DNA of 64,000 bases from Streptomyces sp. NBC_00286 (GTDB lineage: Bacteria > Actinomycetota > Actinomycetes > Streptomycetales > Streptomycetaceae). The stretch covers positions 7,035,001 through 7,099,000 of the forward strand of contig NZ_CP108054.1 of the NCBI RefSeq assembly GCF_036173125.1, written 5' to 3'. This document shows, one piece after another, positions 19,027 through 27,428 of this stretch (positions are counted from its first letter, which is position 1; the number at the start of each line of letters is the position of its first letter). The notes below the pieces were generated by a model. That model saw only the letters and a program-made list of their open reading frames with translations, was not told the DNA's origin and searched no databases. Both the position numbers and the translations under genes were made by a program.

Positions 19027-19994
19027 GACACCGCGGCCTCCTCGGAGGTGCCTGGGCTGTCGGGGGCGTCGCCCTGGCCGCCGCGCTCCCGGCCGGTCGG
19101 CTGCCCCGCGGTCCGTACGGCGAGCCGGAACCCCACCCCGCGCAGGGTCTGGATCCACGCCGTGTCGCCCAACTTGCGGCGCAGGGTGGCGACATGTACG
19201 TCCAGGGTCTTGGTCGGGCCCTGATAGTGCGTGTCCCAGACCCGGTTGAGGATCTGCTGCCGCGAGTACACCGCGCCGGGGTCCTCGGCGAGCAGCGCCA
19301 GCAGCTCGAACTCCTTGGGCGTGAGCGGCACCGGCACCTCGCCCACCCAGACCTGCCGCGTCCGCCGGTCCACCACAAGCGGTCCGGGCGCCCGGGCGTC
19401 ACCCGCCGGCTCGCCGGGTTCGGGCGGGGACTGCTCGTACCTGGGCGGTTCGTAGGCGCCACGGTCGTAAGCGGCGGGGACGGCAGTTTCGTACGGGGCG
19501 GCAGGTTCGTACGCGTTCGGATCGTACGTCGCCGACTGGGCTGCGTACGGATCAGGCGTGTACGTACCGGCTGCGGGACCAACGTACGTACCAGCCGCGG
19601 GAGTTGCGTCTCCCGGCGTCCCCGTCCCCGGCCCCGTGCGGTGCAGCCGTCGCGTCACGGCGCGGATGCGGGCGACGAGTTCGCGGATGCTGAACGGTTT
19701 CGCCAGGTAGTCGTCCGCGCCGAGTTCCAGGCCCAGTACGCGGTCGGCCTCCTCGCCGCGCGCGCTGAGGATGATGATGGGGACGTCGGAGGTCTGGCGG
19801 ATGCCGCGGCAGACGTCGATGCCGTCCAGGTCGGGCAGGCCCAGGTCGAGCAGGACGACATCGCCGTGCGGCCCTCTCAACCCGTCGGCGCCGGTGGCGA
19901 CATGGCTGACCGTCAGCCCGAAGTGGCGCAGGCCCTCGGTCAGCGGTTCGGCGATCGTCTCGTCGTCCTCGATGAGCAGCACTCGTACGCCCAT
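19023..19994 (-). CDS. OmpR/PhoB-type response regulator with long Tyr/Pro-rich linker
   Basis: The 323-residue protein has a receiver domain (acidic pair E9-D10-D11, phosphoacceptor Asp50 in LLDLGLPDLDG, conserved Lys in DDYLAKPFSIREL) and a winged-helix domain (LTPKEFELLALLAEDPG, then TKTLDVHVATLRRKLGD). Between them, roughly residues 120-203, is a low-complexity segment with repeated YxP/PY units (TYVGPAAGTYTPDPYAAQ and similar). Most family members have linkers of 5-20 residues. It is upstream of and coupled to the kinase. Divergent from the carbonic anhydrase-SulP operon across 302 bases, which may be a target (inference). Confidence 0.92.
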   Translation of the reverse strand: MGVRVLLIEDDETIAEPLTEGLRHFGLTVSHVATGADGLRGPHGDVVLLDLGLPDLDGIDVCRGIRQTSDVPIIILSARGEEADRVLGLELGADDYLAKPFSIRELVARIRAVTRRLHRTGPGTGTPGDATPAAGTYVGPAAGTYTPDPYAAQSATYDPNAYEPAAPYETAVPAAYDRGAYEPPRYEQSPPEPGEPAGDARAPGPLVVDRRTRQVWVGEVPVPLTPKEFELLALLAEDPGAVYSRQQILNRVWDTHYQGPTKTLDVHVATLRRKLGDTAWIQTLRGVGFRLAVRTAGQPTGRERGGQGDAPDSPGTSEEAAVS

Positions 19995-20296
19995 GCGTCC
20001 TGTCTCTCCATGAAACATGAATCCGGACAACACGAATCCCGTGCTGTGGGGTCGCCACGCTACAAGAGGACTCATGTGCGTGTCCCATGAATGCGGGCTT
20101 TGTGAAAAGGCGCTCAGTAAGCGCTTGTATCTGTCCGATTCGACTGGTTCCGGCGGCTTCGGTGGGGTGCCTGGCTGAAATATGTGGCAAACCTGGTGTT
20201 GTCTTAGTGTCCCCTTAACCTTTCTCTGGTCGGACCTCCTCTACGGTGCATAAGACCTGGTCAGACAGGTTTCTCGGTAGGTTTGAGGGAGGAAGC
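19995..20296. promoter_or_regulatory. Divergent promoter region of the two-component system and carbonic anhydrase operon
   Basis: This 302-base gap is relatively AT-rich around 20100-20260. It holds a small inverted repeat ACCTG-n6-CAGGT (20255-20270) and an imperfect dyad around GGCGCT-CAGTA-AGCGCT (20110-20121), either of which could be regulator sites. No confident -35/-10 assignment. GGGAGGAAG precedes the carbonic anhydrase ATG. Confidence 0.4.
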
Positions 20297-20911
20297 ATGA
20301 AGGCGTTGCTGGATCGCGCCCGGTCGTTCAAGCGTCGGGTCGATTTCGAGAGCGGTGAATACCGGAAGCTGGCCGAGGGGCAATTCCCTGAAGCCCTGTT
20401 CATCACCTGCTCGGACTCGCGGGTGATACCCGCTCTGATCACCGGAGCAAGGCCCGGCGAGATATTCGAGCTGCGCAATGCGGGCAATATCGTGCCGCCG
20501 CACGATGAGCACGGAGCGGCCTCCGGCGAGGCCGCCACCATCGAGTACGCACTGGAGGTGCTCGGCGTTCAGGACGTCGTGGTGTGTGGTCATTCCCACT
20601 GCGGCGCCATGGGGGCGCTGAAGCACGGCGCGGATCTGTCCGCGCTGCCGCGGGTGGACGCCTGGCTCGACCTCGCCCGGCCGGGACTCACCTCGCTGCT
20701 CGGGAACGCCGTCGAGCCCGAGGATCCGGCTCTGCGGGACGTCGTCCAGATGAACGTGCGCAATCAGTTGGCTGCCCTGCGCGAGTACCCGACGGCCCGT
20801 CAACTCCTCGATGCCGGGCGGCTTCGGCTGCACGGCTGGTACTACGAGATCGACACCGGCCAGGTCCATGAGCTGGACGAGGACGGTCTGTTCCGGGTGC
20901 ACGCGTCATGA
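20297..20911 (+). CDS. Beta-class carbonic anhydrase
   Basis: The 204-residue enzyme has all beta-class zinc ligands: Cys38 and Asp40 in ITCSDSR, His99 and Cys102 in CGHSHCGAM, with Arg42 pairing the Asp. It interconverts CO2 and bicarbonate. ATG 20297 has GGGAGGAAGC upstream; in-frame GTG/ATG codons at 20246 lack a site. Its stop overlaps the ATG of the SulP gene as ATGA, so it most likely supplies bicarbonate to, or uses bicarbonate from, that transporter at the membrane. Confidence 0.93.
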   Translation: MKALLDRARSFKRRVDFESGEYRKLAEGQFPEALFITCSDSRVIPALITGARPGEIFELRNAGNIVPPHDEHGAASGEAATIEYALEVLGVQDVVVCGHSHCGAMGALKHGADLSALPRVDAWLDLARPGLTSLLGNAVEPEDPALRDVVQMNVRNQLAALREYPTARQLLDAGRLRLHGWYYEIDTGQVHELDEDGLFRVHAS

Positions 20912-23427
20912 GCGGGCAGCATGCGCGGCGGGCGCGCGGACGCGGGACGGGATCGGCGGGGGCCTCGTCGTCGACGGTCACGATGGAGCGGCCGCTGAGC
21001 CCTCGCAGTCAGAGCCCTCGGACTCCTCCGGGCTCCCGAAGTACCGAGGAAGGATCTGCCGGTCCTGCCAACCTGCGCAAGGAGAGCGGCAGCGGCGGTC
21101 GCGTCGACTTCGCCACCGAGATCACCGCCTCGCTCGTCGTGTTCCTCGTCGCGTTGCCGCTGTGTATCGGGGTGGCCGTGGCGTCCGGGGTGCCTGCCGA
21201 GCTGGGGATCATCTCCGGGGTCATCGGCGGGCTGGTGGTCGGGGCGGCCCGGGGCAGCACGCTCCAGGTCAGCGGGCCGGCCGCCGGGCTCGCGGCGCTG
21301 GTCGCGGAGACGGTGATGGAGTTCGGCGTCGCCATGCTCGGCGTGATCGTTCTCTTCTCCGGGATCCTGCAGATCGTGCTGGGGGCGGTCCGGCTGGGCC
21401 GTATGTTCCAGGCGATCTCGCTGGCGGTCGTGCAGGGGATGCTCGCCGGGATCGGACTGCCGCTGATGTTCAGCCAGGCGTACCCGATGGCCGACGCCAA
21501 GGCTCCCGGCATGCCGATCGAGAACATTGCCGGTGTCCCCGGCCTGGTTGTGGACACCCTGGCGAATCCCCAGGCGGGGATCGCGGCGCTGCTCGGCATC
21601 GTGACGATCGTGCTCAGCTTCGTGTGGAAGAAGATGCCGGGCCCGGTGAAGAAGGTCCCGGCGGCGCTGGTGGCCGTGGGCATCGGTATCGGGGTGGCCT
21701 CGCTGCCGGGAGTGAACGTGAAGACGCTCCAGGTGGGCAACCTGCTGGCTTCCGTCCAGGTGCCGGGGCCGGAGCAGTTCGCCGGCCTCGCCAACGCCGG
21801 GATCATCACCGCGATCCTCACCTTCACGGTCATCGCCTCGGCGGAGAGCCTGTTCACCGCGGCGGCCGTGGACCGGATGCACAACGGTCCCCGTACCCGC
21901 TACAACACCGAACTCATCGCCCAGGGCGCCGGGAACACGGTGGCCGGCGTCCTCGGGGCGCTGCCCATCACGGCGGTCGTGGCCCGTAGCTCGGCCAATG
22001 TGCAGGCCGGGGCCAAGACCCGGCTCTCCCGTACGCTGCACGGCTTGTGGCTGCTCGCCTTCGCGCTGCTGCTGCCGCAGGTGCTCGCGCTGATCCCGAT
22101 CTCGGTGCTCGCGGGTGTCCTCGTCCACAGCGGGTGGAAGCTGTTCGCGCCCGAGGAGTTCCCGAAGATGTGGCGGCAGGACCGGGGCGAGTTCGCGGTG
22201 ATGACCACCACGACGCTGGTCATCGTCGCCACGGCGCTCCTGGAGGGCGTACTGATCGGCCTCGCGGCCGGTGTGATCCTGGCGGCGCTGCGGATGTCGC
22301 AGACGGTCGTCCGGCAGCACATCGACAACGACACGGCGAAGGTCGTCATGGCGGGCAACGCCACATTCCTGCGCCTGCCGCGCCTGATCGACGCCCTCGA
22401 GTCCGCGGCCGCCTCCGGTAAGCCCCGCATCCGCCTCGACCTCACGGGCGTGACCCACCTGGACCACGCCTGCCGCAGCCAGATCGACGAGTTCGTCGCG
22501 CAGCAGCGGGGGGCGGGGTTGCGGGTGGAACTGCTCATGCCGGGGCCGGGGGTCACGGGTGCGGGGGCTGCCGGGGCGGGCGCGAAGCCGTCGCCGTCGC
22601 CGGAGTCGGACGTGACGGCCGGCGCCGGGGCATCCCCTTCCGCATCCGCACAGGGGGCGGATGCGGAAGGGGAGCGGGTCCTGGCCTCGGTCCCTTCTGC
22701 CGCCGTCGACGGGGAAGCGGACCAGGGATGGAACGAGGCCTCGACACCTTCCCCCGCTCTCGGCTTCGCCCGAGCGGGAGGTGCGTCCAGGGCGGCGAGT
22801 CCGGCCTGGGAAGGGGGTACGAGCCGGGCCTGGGAAGCGTCCGACTCCGTCGGTCGGGCAGCCCAGGATGCGGCACTCGACGGGGGAGCGAACCGGACGT
22901 GGGATCCGGACTCTTCTCTCGGCTCCGCTCGGGAAGCGGACGGGTCCACGGGCTCGGCTTGGGACGCCGCCCCCGGCGGGGAAGCGGACGGGTCCACGGG
23001 CTCGGCTTGGGGCGCCGCCCCCGGCGGGGAAACGAACCCGGCTCGCGACAGCGGGACCGGGCCCCGGGACCCCGGCCAGGCGTGGAACACCGACGCGTCC
23101 ACGGGCTCGGCTTGGGACGCCACCTCCGGCCGGGACACGAGCCCGACTCTGGACGGGCCTGCGCCCTGGGACTCCGACCAGGCGTGGAACACCGGCCAGG
23201 CATGGGACACCGACCGCTCCTGGACCACGGACCGGGCCCAGGACGCCGACCGGCTCACCAATCCACCCCATGACCGAGCCACCGCCGACCGTTCCGCCGA
23301 TCCGGCCCCCGTCCCCGGCCCGACAGCGGAGTGGTTCTACCTGGACACGGAGCCGATGCCGGGCACGCCCTCACCGCCCGTCATGCCCCTGTTCCGCCGC
23401 GGCCGGTCAACGGCCGACCGGGGCTGA
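20908..23427 (+). CDS. SulP-family anion transporter with STAS domain and long low-complexity tail
   Basis: The 839-residue protein has about 35 N-terminal cytosolic residues. The SulP membrane domain follows, from EITASLVVFLVALPLCIGVA through the conserved QVSGPAAGLAALVAE and to ALLEGVLIGLAAGVILAAL. The STAS domain lies near residues 480-545 (TFLRLPRLIDALESA, RLDLTGVTHLDHACRSQID). Coupling to carbonic anhydrase points to bicarbonate (or sulfate) as substrate. The last 290 residues are Gly/Ala/Ser/Trp/Asp-rich with direct repeats (16-residue unit starting at 22933 and 22981). They include an in-frame Streptomyces palindromic repeat (about 22748-22781), and no domain is visible. The tail probably faces the cytosol. 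Confidence 0.9.
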   Translation: MSGQHARRARGRGTGSAGASSSTVTMERPLSPRSQSPRTPPGSRSTEEGSAGPANLRKESGSGGRVDFATEITASLVVFLVALPLCIGVAVASGVPAELGIISGVIGGLVVGAARGSTLQVSGPAAGLAALVAETVMEFGVAMLGVIVLFSGILQIVLGAVRLGRMFQAISLAVVQGMLAGIGLPLMFSQAYPMADAKAPGMPIENIAGVPGLVVDTLANPQAGIAALLGIVTIVLSFVWKKMPGPVKKVPAALVAVGIGIGVASLPGVNVKTLQVGNLLASVQVPGPEQFAGLANAGIITAILTFTVIASAESLFTAAAVDRMHNGPRTRYNTELIAQGAGNTVAGVLGALPITAVVARSSANVQAGAKTRLSRTLHGLWLLAFALLLPQVLALIPISVLAGVLVHSGWKLFAPEEFPKMWRQDRGEFAVMTTTTLVIVATALLEGVLIGLAAGVILAALRMSQTVVRQHIDNDTAKVVMAGNATFLRLPRLIDALESAAASGKPRIRLDLTGVTHLDHACRSQIDEFVAQQRGAGLRVELLMPGPGVTGAGAAGAGAKPSPSPESDVTAGAGASPSASAQGADAEGERVLASVPSAAVDGEADQGWNEASTPSPALGFARAGGASRAASPAWEGGTSRAWEASDSVGRAAQDAALDGGANRTWDPDSSLGSAREADGSTGSAWDAAPGGEADGSTGSAWGAAPGGETNPARDSGTGPRDPGQAWNTDASTGSAWDATSGRDTSPTLDGPAPWDSDQAWNTGQAWDTDRSWTTDRAQDADRLTNPPHDRATADRSADPAPVPGPTAEWFYLDTEPMPGTPSPPVMPLFRRGRSTADRG
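22748..22781 (+). repeat. Interspersed palindromic repeat inside the SulP coding sequence
   Basis: CCTTCCCCCGCTCTCGGCTT and the following GCGGGAGG form the common Streptomyces repeat, with a stem CCCGCTC (22753-22759)/GAGCGGG (22772-22778). It is read in frame as TPSPALGFARAGG. A related copy lies inside dgt at 60194. Confidence 0.6.
22933..23028 (+). repeat. Two 48-bp tandem repeats in the SulP tail
   Basis: A 48-base unit starting GAAGCGGACGGGTCCACGGG occurs at 22933 and 22981 with near identity, encoding a 16-residue repeat (EADGSTGSAW...AAPGG). A diverged third part occurs near 23095. The period is a multiple of three, so copy changes keep the frame. Confidence 0.8.
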
Positions 23428-23472
23428 GGAAGGGCTCCGTCCGGAAGGCTGTGGGCGCCTGGAAAGCGGACT

Positions 23473-23502
23473 GGGTCGGGGCCCCTCCCGGGGCCCCGAC
23501 CC
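23473..23502 (+). terminator. 13-bp stem-loop terminator after SulP
   Basis: GGGTCGGGGCCCC (23473-23485) and GGGGCCCCGACCC (23490-23502) pair exactly around TCCC, 46 bases after the SulP stop. It separates SulP from the convergent SDR gene. Confidence 0.75.
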
Positions 23503-23638
23503 GGTGCGCGCATCCAGTGCGGTGCAGGGCACCTGCGCGCAGGCAGGTGGATCTGCGAACGTTACAGATTTCCCCGACGTGTAACACCCACAGCCGACAC
23601 ACTCTGCCTCAGCTTGATTGCGAAATCGAAGTCGCGTG

Positions 23639-24379
23639 TCAGGCGGTGAAGCCGCCGTCGACATGGATCGAGGCTCCGGTGATGTACGCGCCGTCCGTGC
23701 TCGCCAGGTGGGCGACGGTGGCCGCGATCTCGGCCGCTTCCGCATAGCGGCCAACAGCCGTGAAGCCGGCGATCACCGCGGCGTTCGGCCCGTCGGCGGG
23801 ATTGGTATCCGTGTCGGTGGGGCCGGGATGCACCAGATTGACGGTGACTCCACGCGGGCCGAGTTCTCGGGCCAGGCCCTTCGTCATCCCGGCCAGAGCC
23901 GTCTTGCTCATCGAGTACAGCGCCAGTCCGGGGAAGACCGCACGCTCGGCGACATTGCTGCCGATGCTGATGATGCGGCCGCCCCGGCCCATGTGACGCA
24001 CGGCCGCCTGGGACGCCGCGAACGGCGCCCGGACGTTCACCGCCAGAGTGCGATCGATCTCTGCCGACCCCAGTTCTTCAAGTGGGCCGACGAGAAAGAC
24101 GGCGGCGTTGTTGACGAGGATGTCGAGTCTGCCGAACGTCGCGGCGGCCTCGTCCACCGCGGCGGTGAGTGCCTCAGGGACCGCGCTGTCAGCCTGGATG
24201 GCAAGAGCCCGGCGCCCCCGGGTCTTGACCTGCTCCACCACCTCGGCGGCGCGCTCCGCGCTGTTCTCATAGGTCAGGACGACGTCGGCGCCTTCCTCGG
24301 CCAGTCGCAACGCCACAGCGGCACCGATACCCCGGCTTCCACCCGTGATCAAAGCCACGCTTCCCTCAAGTCGTTTCAT
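23639..24379 (-). CDS. Classical SDR oxidoreductase
   Basis: The 246-residue protein has the N-terminal cofactor motif TGGSRGIGAAVALRLA, NNAAV, the catalytic Ser and YSMSK (Tyr-x-x-x-Lys), and the typical end YITGASIHVDGGFTA. The motif after the first strand favours NADPH. ATG 24379 is taken; an in-frame ATG at 24391 is equally possible and neither has a clear ribosome site. It lies downstream of a TetR gene on the same strand (56 bases) and may be cotranscribed with it. The substrate is unknown. Confidence 0.88.
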   Translation of the reverse strand: MKRLEGSVALITGGSRGIGAAVALRLAEEGADVVLTYENSAERAAEVVEQVKTRGRRALAIQADSAVPEALTAAVDEAAATFGRLDILVNNAAVFLVGPLEELGSAEIDRTLAVNVRAPFAASQAAVRHMGRGGRIISIGSNVAERAVFPGLALYSMSKTALAGMTKGLARELGPRGVTVNLVHPGPTDTDTNPADGPNAAVIAGFTAVGRYAEAAEIAATVAHLASTDGAYITGASIHVDGGFTA

Positions 24380-24435
24380 GACGTTGAGCATCGCTGGCAC
24401 CAGCGCCGGAAGCTGGCGGTAATCCGACCTGGCGT

Positions 24436-25029
24436 TCAATCCCGCGGCGGACAGGAGTCCAGGACCCTGGCGGTGAAGGCCGCCAGTTGAGAGCGCATCT
24501 GCTCGCGAGTCATCCGCTGTTGGCCGGCGAGGTGTTCGACGAGGTCGGCGCGGGTGGCGGCCAGTAGAGCATGCGCGGTGAAGTTGCTGTCGGTGAGGCC
24601 GGGGATCTGCTCCAGCGCGGTCTGGAGTATGCCGTGCCACCGCTCGTAGTGCTCTGCCGCATACGGGCTGTCGCCGCCGGTTCCCTCCAGGGCCAGGGCG
24701 AGGTGGCGGTTGTCGATCTTGAAGCACAGGACGGCCTCGAGGAGGGCGGGCACGCGCTGGGCCGGCGGAGTGGTCGGCCCCAGAGGTGGTGCCCCCTCTT
24801 CGACGGCGAGCCTGATCGGGGCGAGCCGCATCTCGTACAGCGCGCGGATCAGGCCGGTGCGGTCACCGAAGCCGCGGAAGAGCGTCGCCTTGCCGACGCC
24901 GGCTGCTGCCGCGATGTCGGCCATGGTGACCGACTCAGGGCTCCCCTCGCGGGCGAAGAGTGCGTCGGCAGCCGCAAGGACGGCTTCCCGATTGCGAGTT
25001 GCGTCCGCGCGTGGCTTGCGTCCGGGCAT
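24436..25029 (-). CDS. TetR-family regulator
   Basis: The 197-residue repressor has an N-terminal TetR HTH (AVLAAADALFAREG, SVTMADIAAAAGVGKATLFR, GFGDRTGLIRAL) and a variable ligand domain. ATG 25029 follows GGAGGAACCGC. It is divergent from an NTF2-like/NmrA gene pair. Two matching palindromes in the 96-base gap (25047-25071 and 25083-25107) are its likely operators, placing it in control of itself, the SDR behind it and the divergent pair. Confidence 0.9.
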   Translation of the reverse strand: MPGRKPRADATRNREAVLAAADALFAREGSPESVTMADIAAAAGVGKATLFRGFGDRTGLIRALYEMRLAPIRLAVEEGAPPLGPTTPPAQRVPALLEAVLCFKIDNRHLALALEGTGGDSPYAAEHYERWHGILQTALEQIPGLTDSNFTAHALLAATRADLVEHLAGQQRMTREQMRSQLAAFTARVLDSCPPRD

Positions 25030-25046
25030 GCGGTTCCTCCGTTTGC

Positions 25047-25107
25047 AAAGCGGACCCCGGGTCCGTATCGTCGACCATTCCTGAAACGGACCCGCGGTCC
25101 GTATCGT
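25047..25107. promoter_or_regulatory. Pair of TetR operator palindromes
   Basis: CGGACC-CCG-GGTCCG (25051-25065) and ACGGACC-CGC-GGTCCGT (25086-25102) are two inverted repeats of the same sequence, each followed by ATCGT, exactly 36 bases apart. They occupy the gap between the TetR gene and the NTF2-like gene, where a TetR dimer would block both promoters. Confidence 0.75.
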
Positions 25108-25125
25108 ACGGGATGGAGTAAACCC

Positions 25126-25548
25126 ATGAGCGCGATCACTGCACCGGCGGACCTGTACCGTCACGGCCTGCAGTTACTGCTGGACAAGGACATCCCCGCC
25201 TGGGTCGACCTGTGGGACGAGAACGGGATCTTCGAGTTCCCCTTCGCGCCGGAAGGCTGGCCGAAGCGACTGGAGGGCAAGGCGGCCGTCGCCGAGTACA
25301 TGCGCGCCTACCCCGACCACATAGACCTGCACGACTTCCCCTACGTCGAGATCCACCAGACCCTCGCCCCGGAGACCATCGTGGTCGAGATGCGCGGTGT
25401 GGGCCGTCTGGTGGACACCGACCGCCCCTTCGACATGTCGTACATCGCCGTTGTCACCGTCAAGGACGGCCTCATCGCCCGCTACCGCGACTACTGGAAC
25501 CCGCTCGCCGTCCAGGATCCCGCCACCAACTTCGCCGGGGGCAACTGA
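25126..25548 (+). CDS. SnoaL/NTF2-like protein
   Basis: The 140-residue protein has the compact NTF2-like fold pattern: DLYRHGLQLLLDKDIPAWVD, LWDENGIFEFPFAPEGWPKR, the strand IVVEMRGVGRLV and a closing GLIARYRDYWNPLAV. Members serve as small isomerases, cyclases or dehydratases, or as binding proteins, and catalytic residues vary. ATG 25126 follows GGATGGAG. Its stop overlaps the ATG of the NmrA gene (TGATG), so the two are translationally coupled and TetR-controlled. Confidence 0.82.
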   Translation: MSAITAPADLYRHGLQLLLDKDIPAWVDLWDENGIFEFPFAPEGWPKRLEGKAAVAEYMRAYPDHIDLHDFPYVEIHQTLAPETIVVEMRGVGRLVDTDRPFDMSYIAVVTVKDGLIARYRDYWNPLAVQDPATNFAGGN

Positions 25549-26423
25549 TGAGCGCCTCCCAGGAGTCCACCCTGGTCATCGGAGCCACCGGCACCACCGG
25601 CAGCCGCGTCGCCGCCCGACTGGCCGCCGCAGGCCGGCGCGTCAAGGCCGCCAGCCGACGTGCCACCCCCGTGGACGGGTCCTGTCCGGTGCGGTTCGAC
25701 TGGGGCGACCCCGCCTCCTTCGAAGGCGCCCTCGAAGGTGTGGGCCGGGTCTATCTCATCCCGCCGCTCGGCTCCTCGGACCCGGCAGCCGTCATGCTGC
25801 CCTTCCTCCAGCAAGCCCGCACCGCAGGCGTCCAGCGCGCCGTCCTGCTCAGCTCGTCGGCGATCCCCGCCGGAGGCCCTGCCGTGGGACAGGTTCACCA
25901 AGCCCTGCCCGGCCTGTTCGACCAGTGGGCGGTCCTGCGGCCCTCGTGGTTCATGCAGAACTTCACCGGCACCCTCATGCACGCCCGGACCATCAAGGCG
26001 TACGGGACCATCCACACGGCAGCCGACGACGGCCGCGTCGGATTCGTCGACGCCGACGACATCGCCGCCGTCGCCGTGCACGCACTGACCGAGACGCGGG
26101 CCCCGAACACCGACCTGATCATCACCGGGCCGCAAGCGCTCAGCTACGACGACATCGCCGCCATCCTCACCCAGGTCACCGGCCGGACCACCACCCACCG
26201 TCGGTTGACCTACGAGCAGATGCGCGATCGCCTGGCCGCCGACATGCCCGCCGAATTCGCTGCGATGCTCGCCGGCATGGATCGCGCCATCGCCGAAGGC
26301 GCCGAGGACCGCACCACCGATACGGTCCAGCGCCTCACCGGCCGCCCGCCGCGCAGCTTCCGCGCGTTCGCGGATCTGGGGATGCACCCACCAGCACCTG
26401 TAGAAAAGCGGAACCGCCGCTAG
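25548..26423 (+). CDS. NmrA/NAD(P)H-binding oxidoreductase
   Basis: The 291-residue protein has an extended-SDR/NmrA N-terminus (LVIGATGTTGSRVAARLAAA with GxxGxxG), SRRATPV for NADP preference, VLLSSSAI and WFMQNFTGTL. Such proteins include azoreductase/quinone-oxidoreductase-like enzymes (ytfG type) and redox-sensing proteins. It is coupled to the NTF2-like gene. The substrate is unknown. Confidence 0.85.
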   Translation: MSASQESTLVIGATGTTGSRVAARLAAAGRRVKAASRRATPVDGSCPVRFDWGDPASFEGALEGVGRVYLIPPLGSSDPAAVMLPFLQQARTAGVQRAVLLSSSAIPAGGPAVGQVHQALPGLFDQWAVLRPSWFMQNFTGTLMHARTIKAYGTIHTAADDGRVGFVDADDIAAVAVHALTETRAPNTDLIITGPQALSYDDIAAILTQVTGRTTTHRRLTYEQMRDRLAADMPAEFAAMLAGMDRAIAEGAEDRTTDTVQRLTGRPPRSFRAFADLGMHPPAPVEKRNRR

Positions 26424-26486
26424 CCTGAGACTGCACGTCTTGTACTGAGTTGAGAGGTCCTCAAGGCGCCGTGAGAAGGAGCCGTC

Positions 26487-27413
26487 ATGGCCGGCTGGAG
26501 TGTGCAGGACATTCCTGAGCAGGGCGGTCGTATCGCCGTGGTGACCGGTGCCAACAGTGGGCTCGGGCTGGCCACTTCGCGGGAGCTGGCTCGGCGGGGG
26601 TCCCAGGTGGTGCTTGCCTGCCGGAGTGAGGAGCGGGGGGCCCGTGCTCGGGAGCGGATCCTTGGGGAAATCCCCGATGCGCGGGTCGAGTTGAGGGCTC
26701 TTGATCTTGGGCGCCTGGAATCCGTAAGGGAGTTCGTGGCCTCCTACGATCACGAGCGGCTCGATCTGCTCATCAACAACGCCGGGGTGATGGCCCTGCC
26801 CCACGGGCGCACAGTGGACGGCTTCGAGACCCAGTTCGGGGTCAACCATCTCGGGCACTTCGCGCTCACGGGGCTTCTGCTGCCGCTGCTCCTGAAGACG
26901 CCGGGCGCGCGGATCATCACCGTGTCCAGCACCATGCACTCGGTGGCCAACATCGACATCAACGACCTCAACAGCGAGCGCCGCTATAACCGTTGGCTCG
27001 CCTACTCCCGTTCCAAGACGGCCAACCTGCTCTTCACGCACGAACTCGCCCGCCGCCTCGCCGCGACCGGCTCGGACGTCGTGGCGGCCGCCGCCCACCC
27101 CGGCTACGCGGCCACGAACCTGCAGACCAAGGGCCCCAGGCTGGAGCGCCGCAAGGCCGCCGAACTGTTCATGCGGACCGGCAACCGTTTCTTCGCCCAG
27201 TCCGCCGAAGCCGGCGCCCTGCCCATCCTGTACGCGGCCACCGCACCCGGCGTCGAACCGGACTCCTTCACGGGCCCCTCGTTCGCCAACTGGCGCGGCT
27301 CACCCGCCAAGTCCCGCCGCGCCAAGTGGACGCTCAACGACGCGGCGGGGGAACGGCTCTGGGCGGAATCGGAACGCCTCACGGGAGTGACGTACGACGT
27401 CCTCAAGGGGTGA
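26487..27413 (+). CDS. SDR, retinol-dehydrogenase/protochlorophyllide-reductase-like
   Basis: The 308-residue protein shows VVTGANSGLGLATSRELARR, then LACRSEERG, NNAGVMALP, FGVNHLGHFALTGLL, the active site YSRSKTANLLFTHELARR and HPGYAATNLQ. This arrangement is typical of the broad light-dependent-protochlorophyllide-reductase-like/retinol dehydrogenase SDR group in Streptomyces. Start ATG 26487 has AGAAGGAG upstream. It ends 15 bases from a convergent SDR gene. The substrate is unknown. Confidence 0.88.
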   Translation: MAGWSVQDIPEQGGRIAVVTGANSGLGLATSRELARRGSQVVLACRSEERGARARERILGEIPDARVELRALDLGRLESVREFVASYDHERLDLLINNAGVMALPHGRTVDGFETQFGVNHLGHFALTGLLLPLLLKTPGARIITVSSTMHSVANIDINDLNSERRYNRWLAYSRSKTANLLFTHELARRLAATGSDVVAAAAHPGYAATNLQTKGPRLERRKAAELFMRTGNRFFAQSAEAGALPILYAATAPGVEPDSFTGPSFANWRGSPAKSRRAKWTLNDAAGERLWAESERLTGVTYDVLKG

Positions 27414-27428
27414 GTGGCGGGGGTGCGC

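Noticed and set aside
20842..23271. An 809-codon open frame opposite the carbonic anhydrase and SulP genes
   Set aside because: Antisense frames in GC-rich coding DNA are commonly open; composition is Arg/Pro/Gly/His-rich and no domain is seen.
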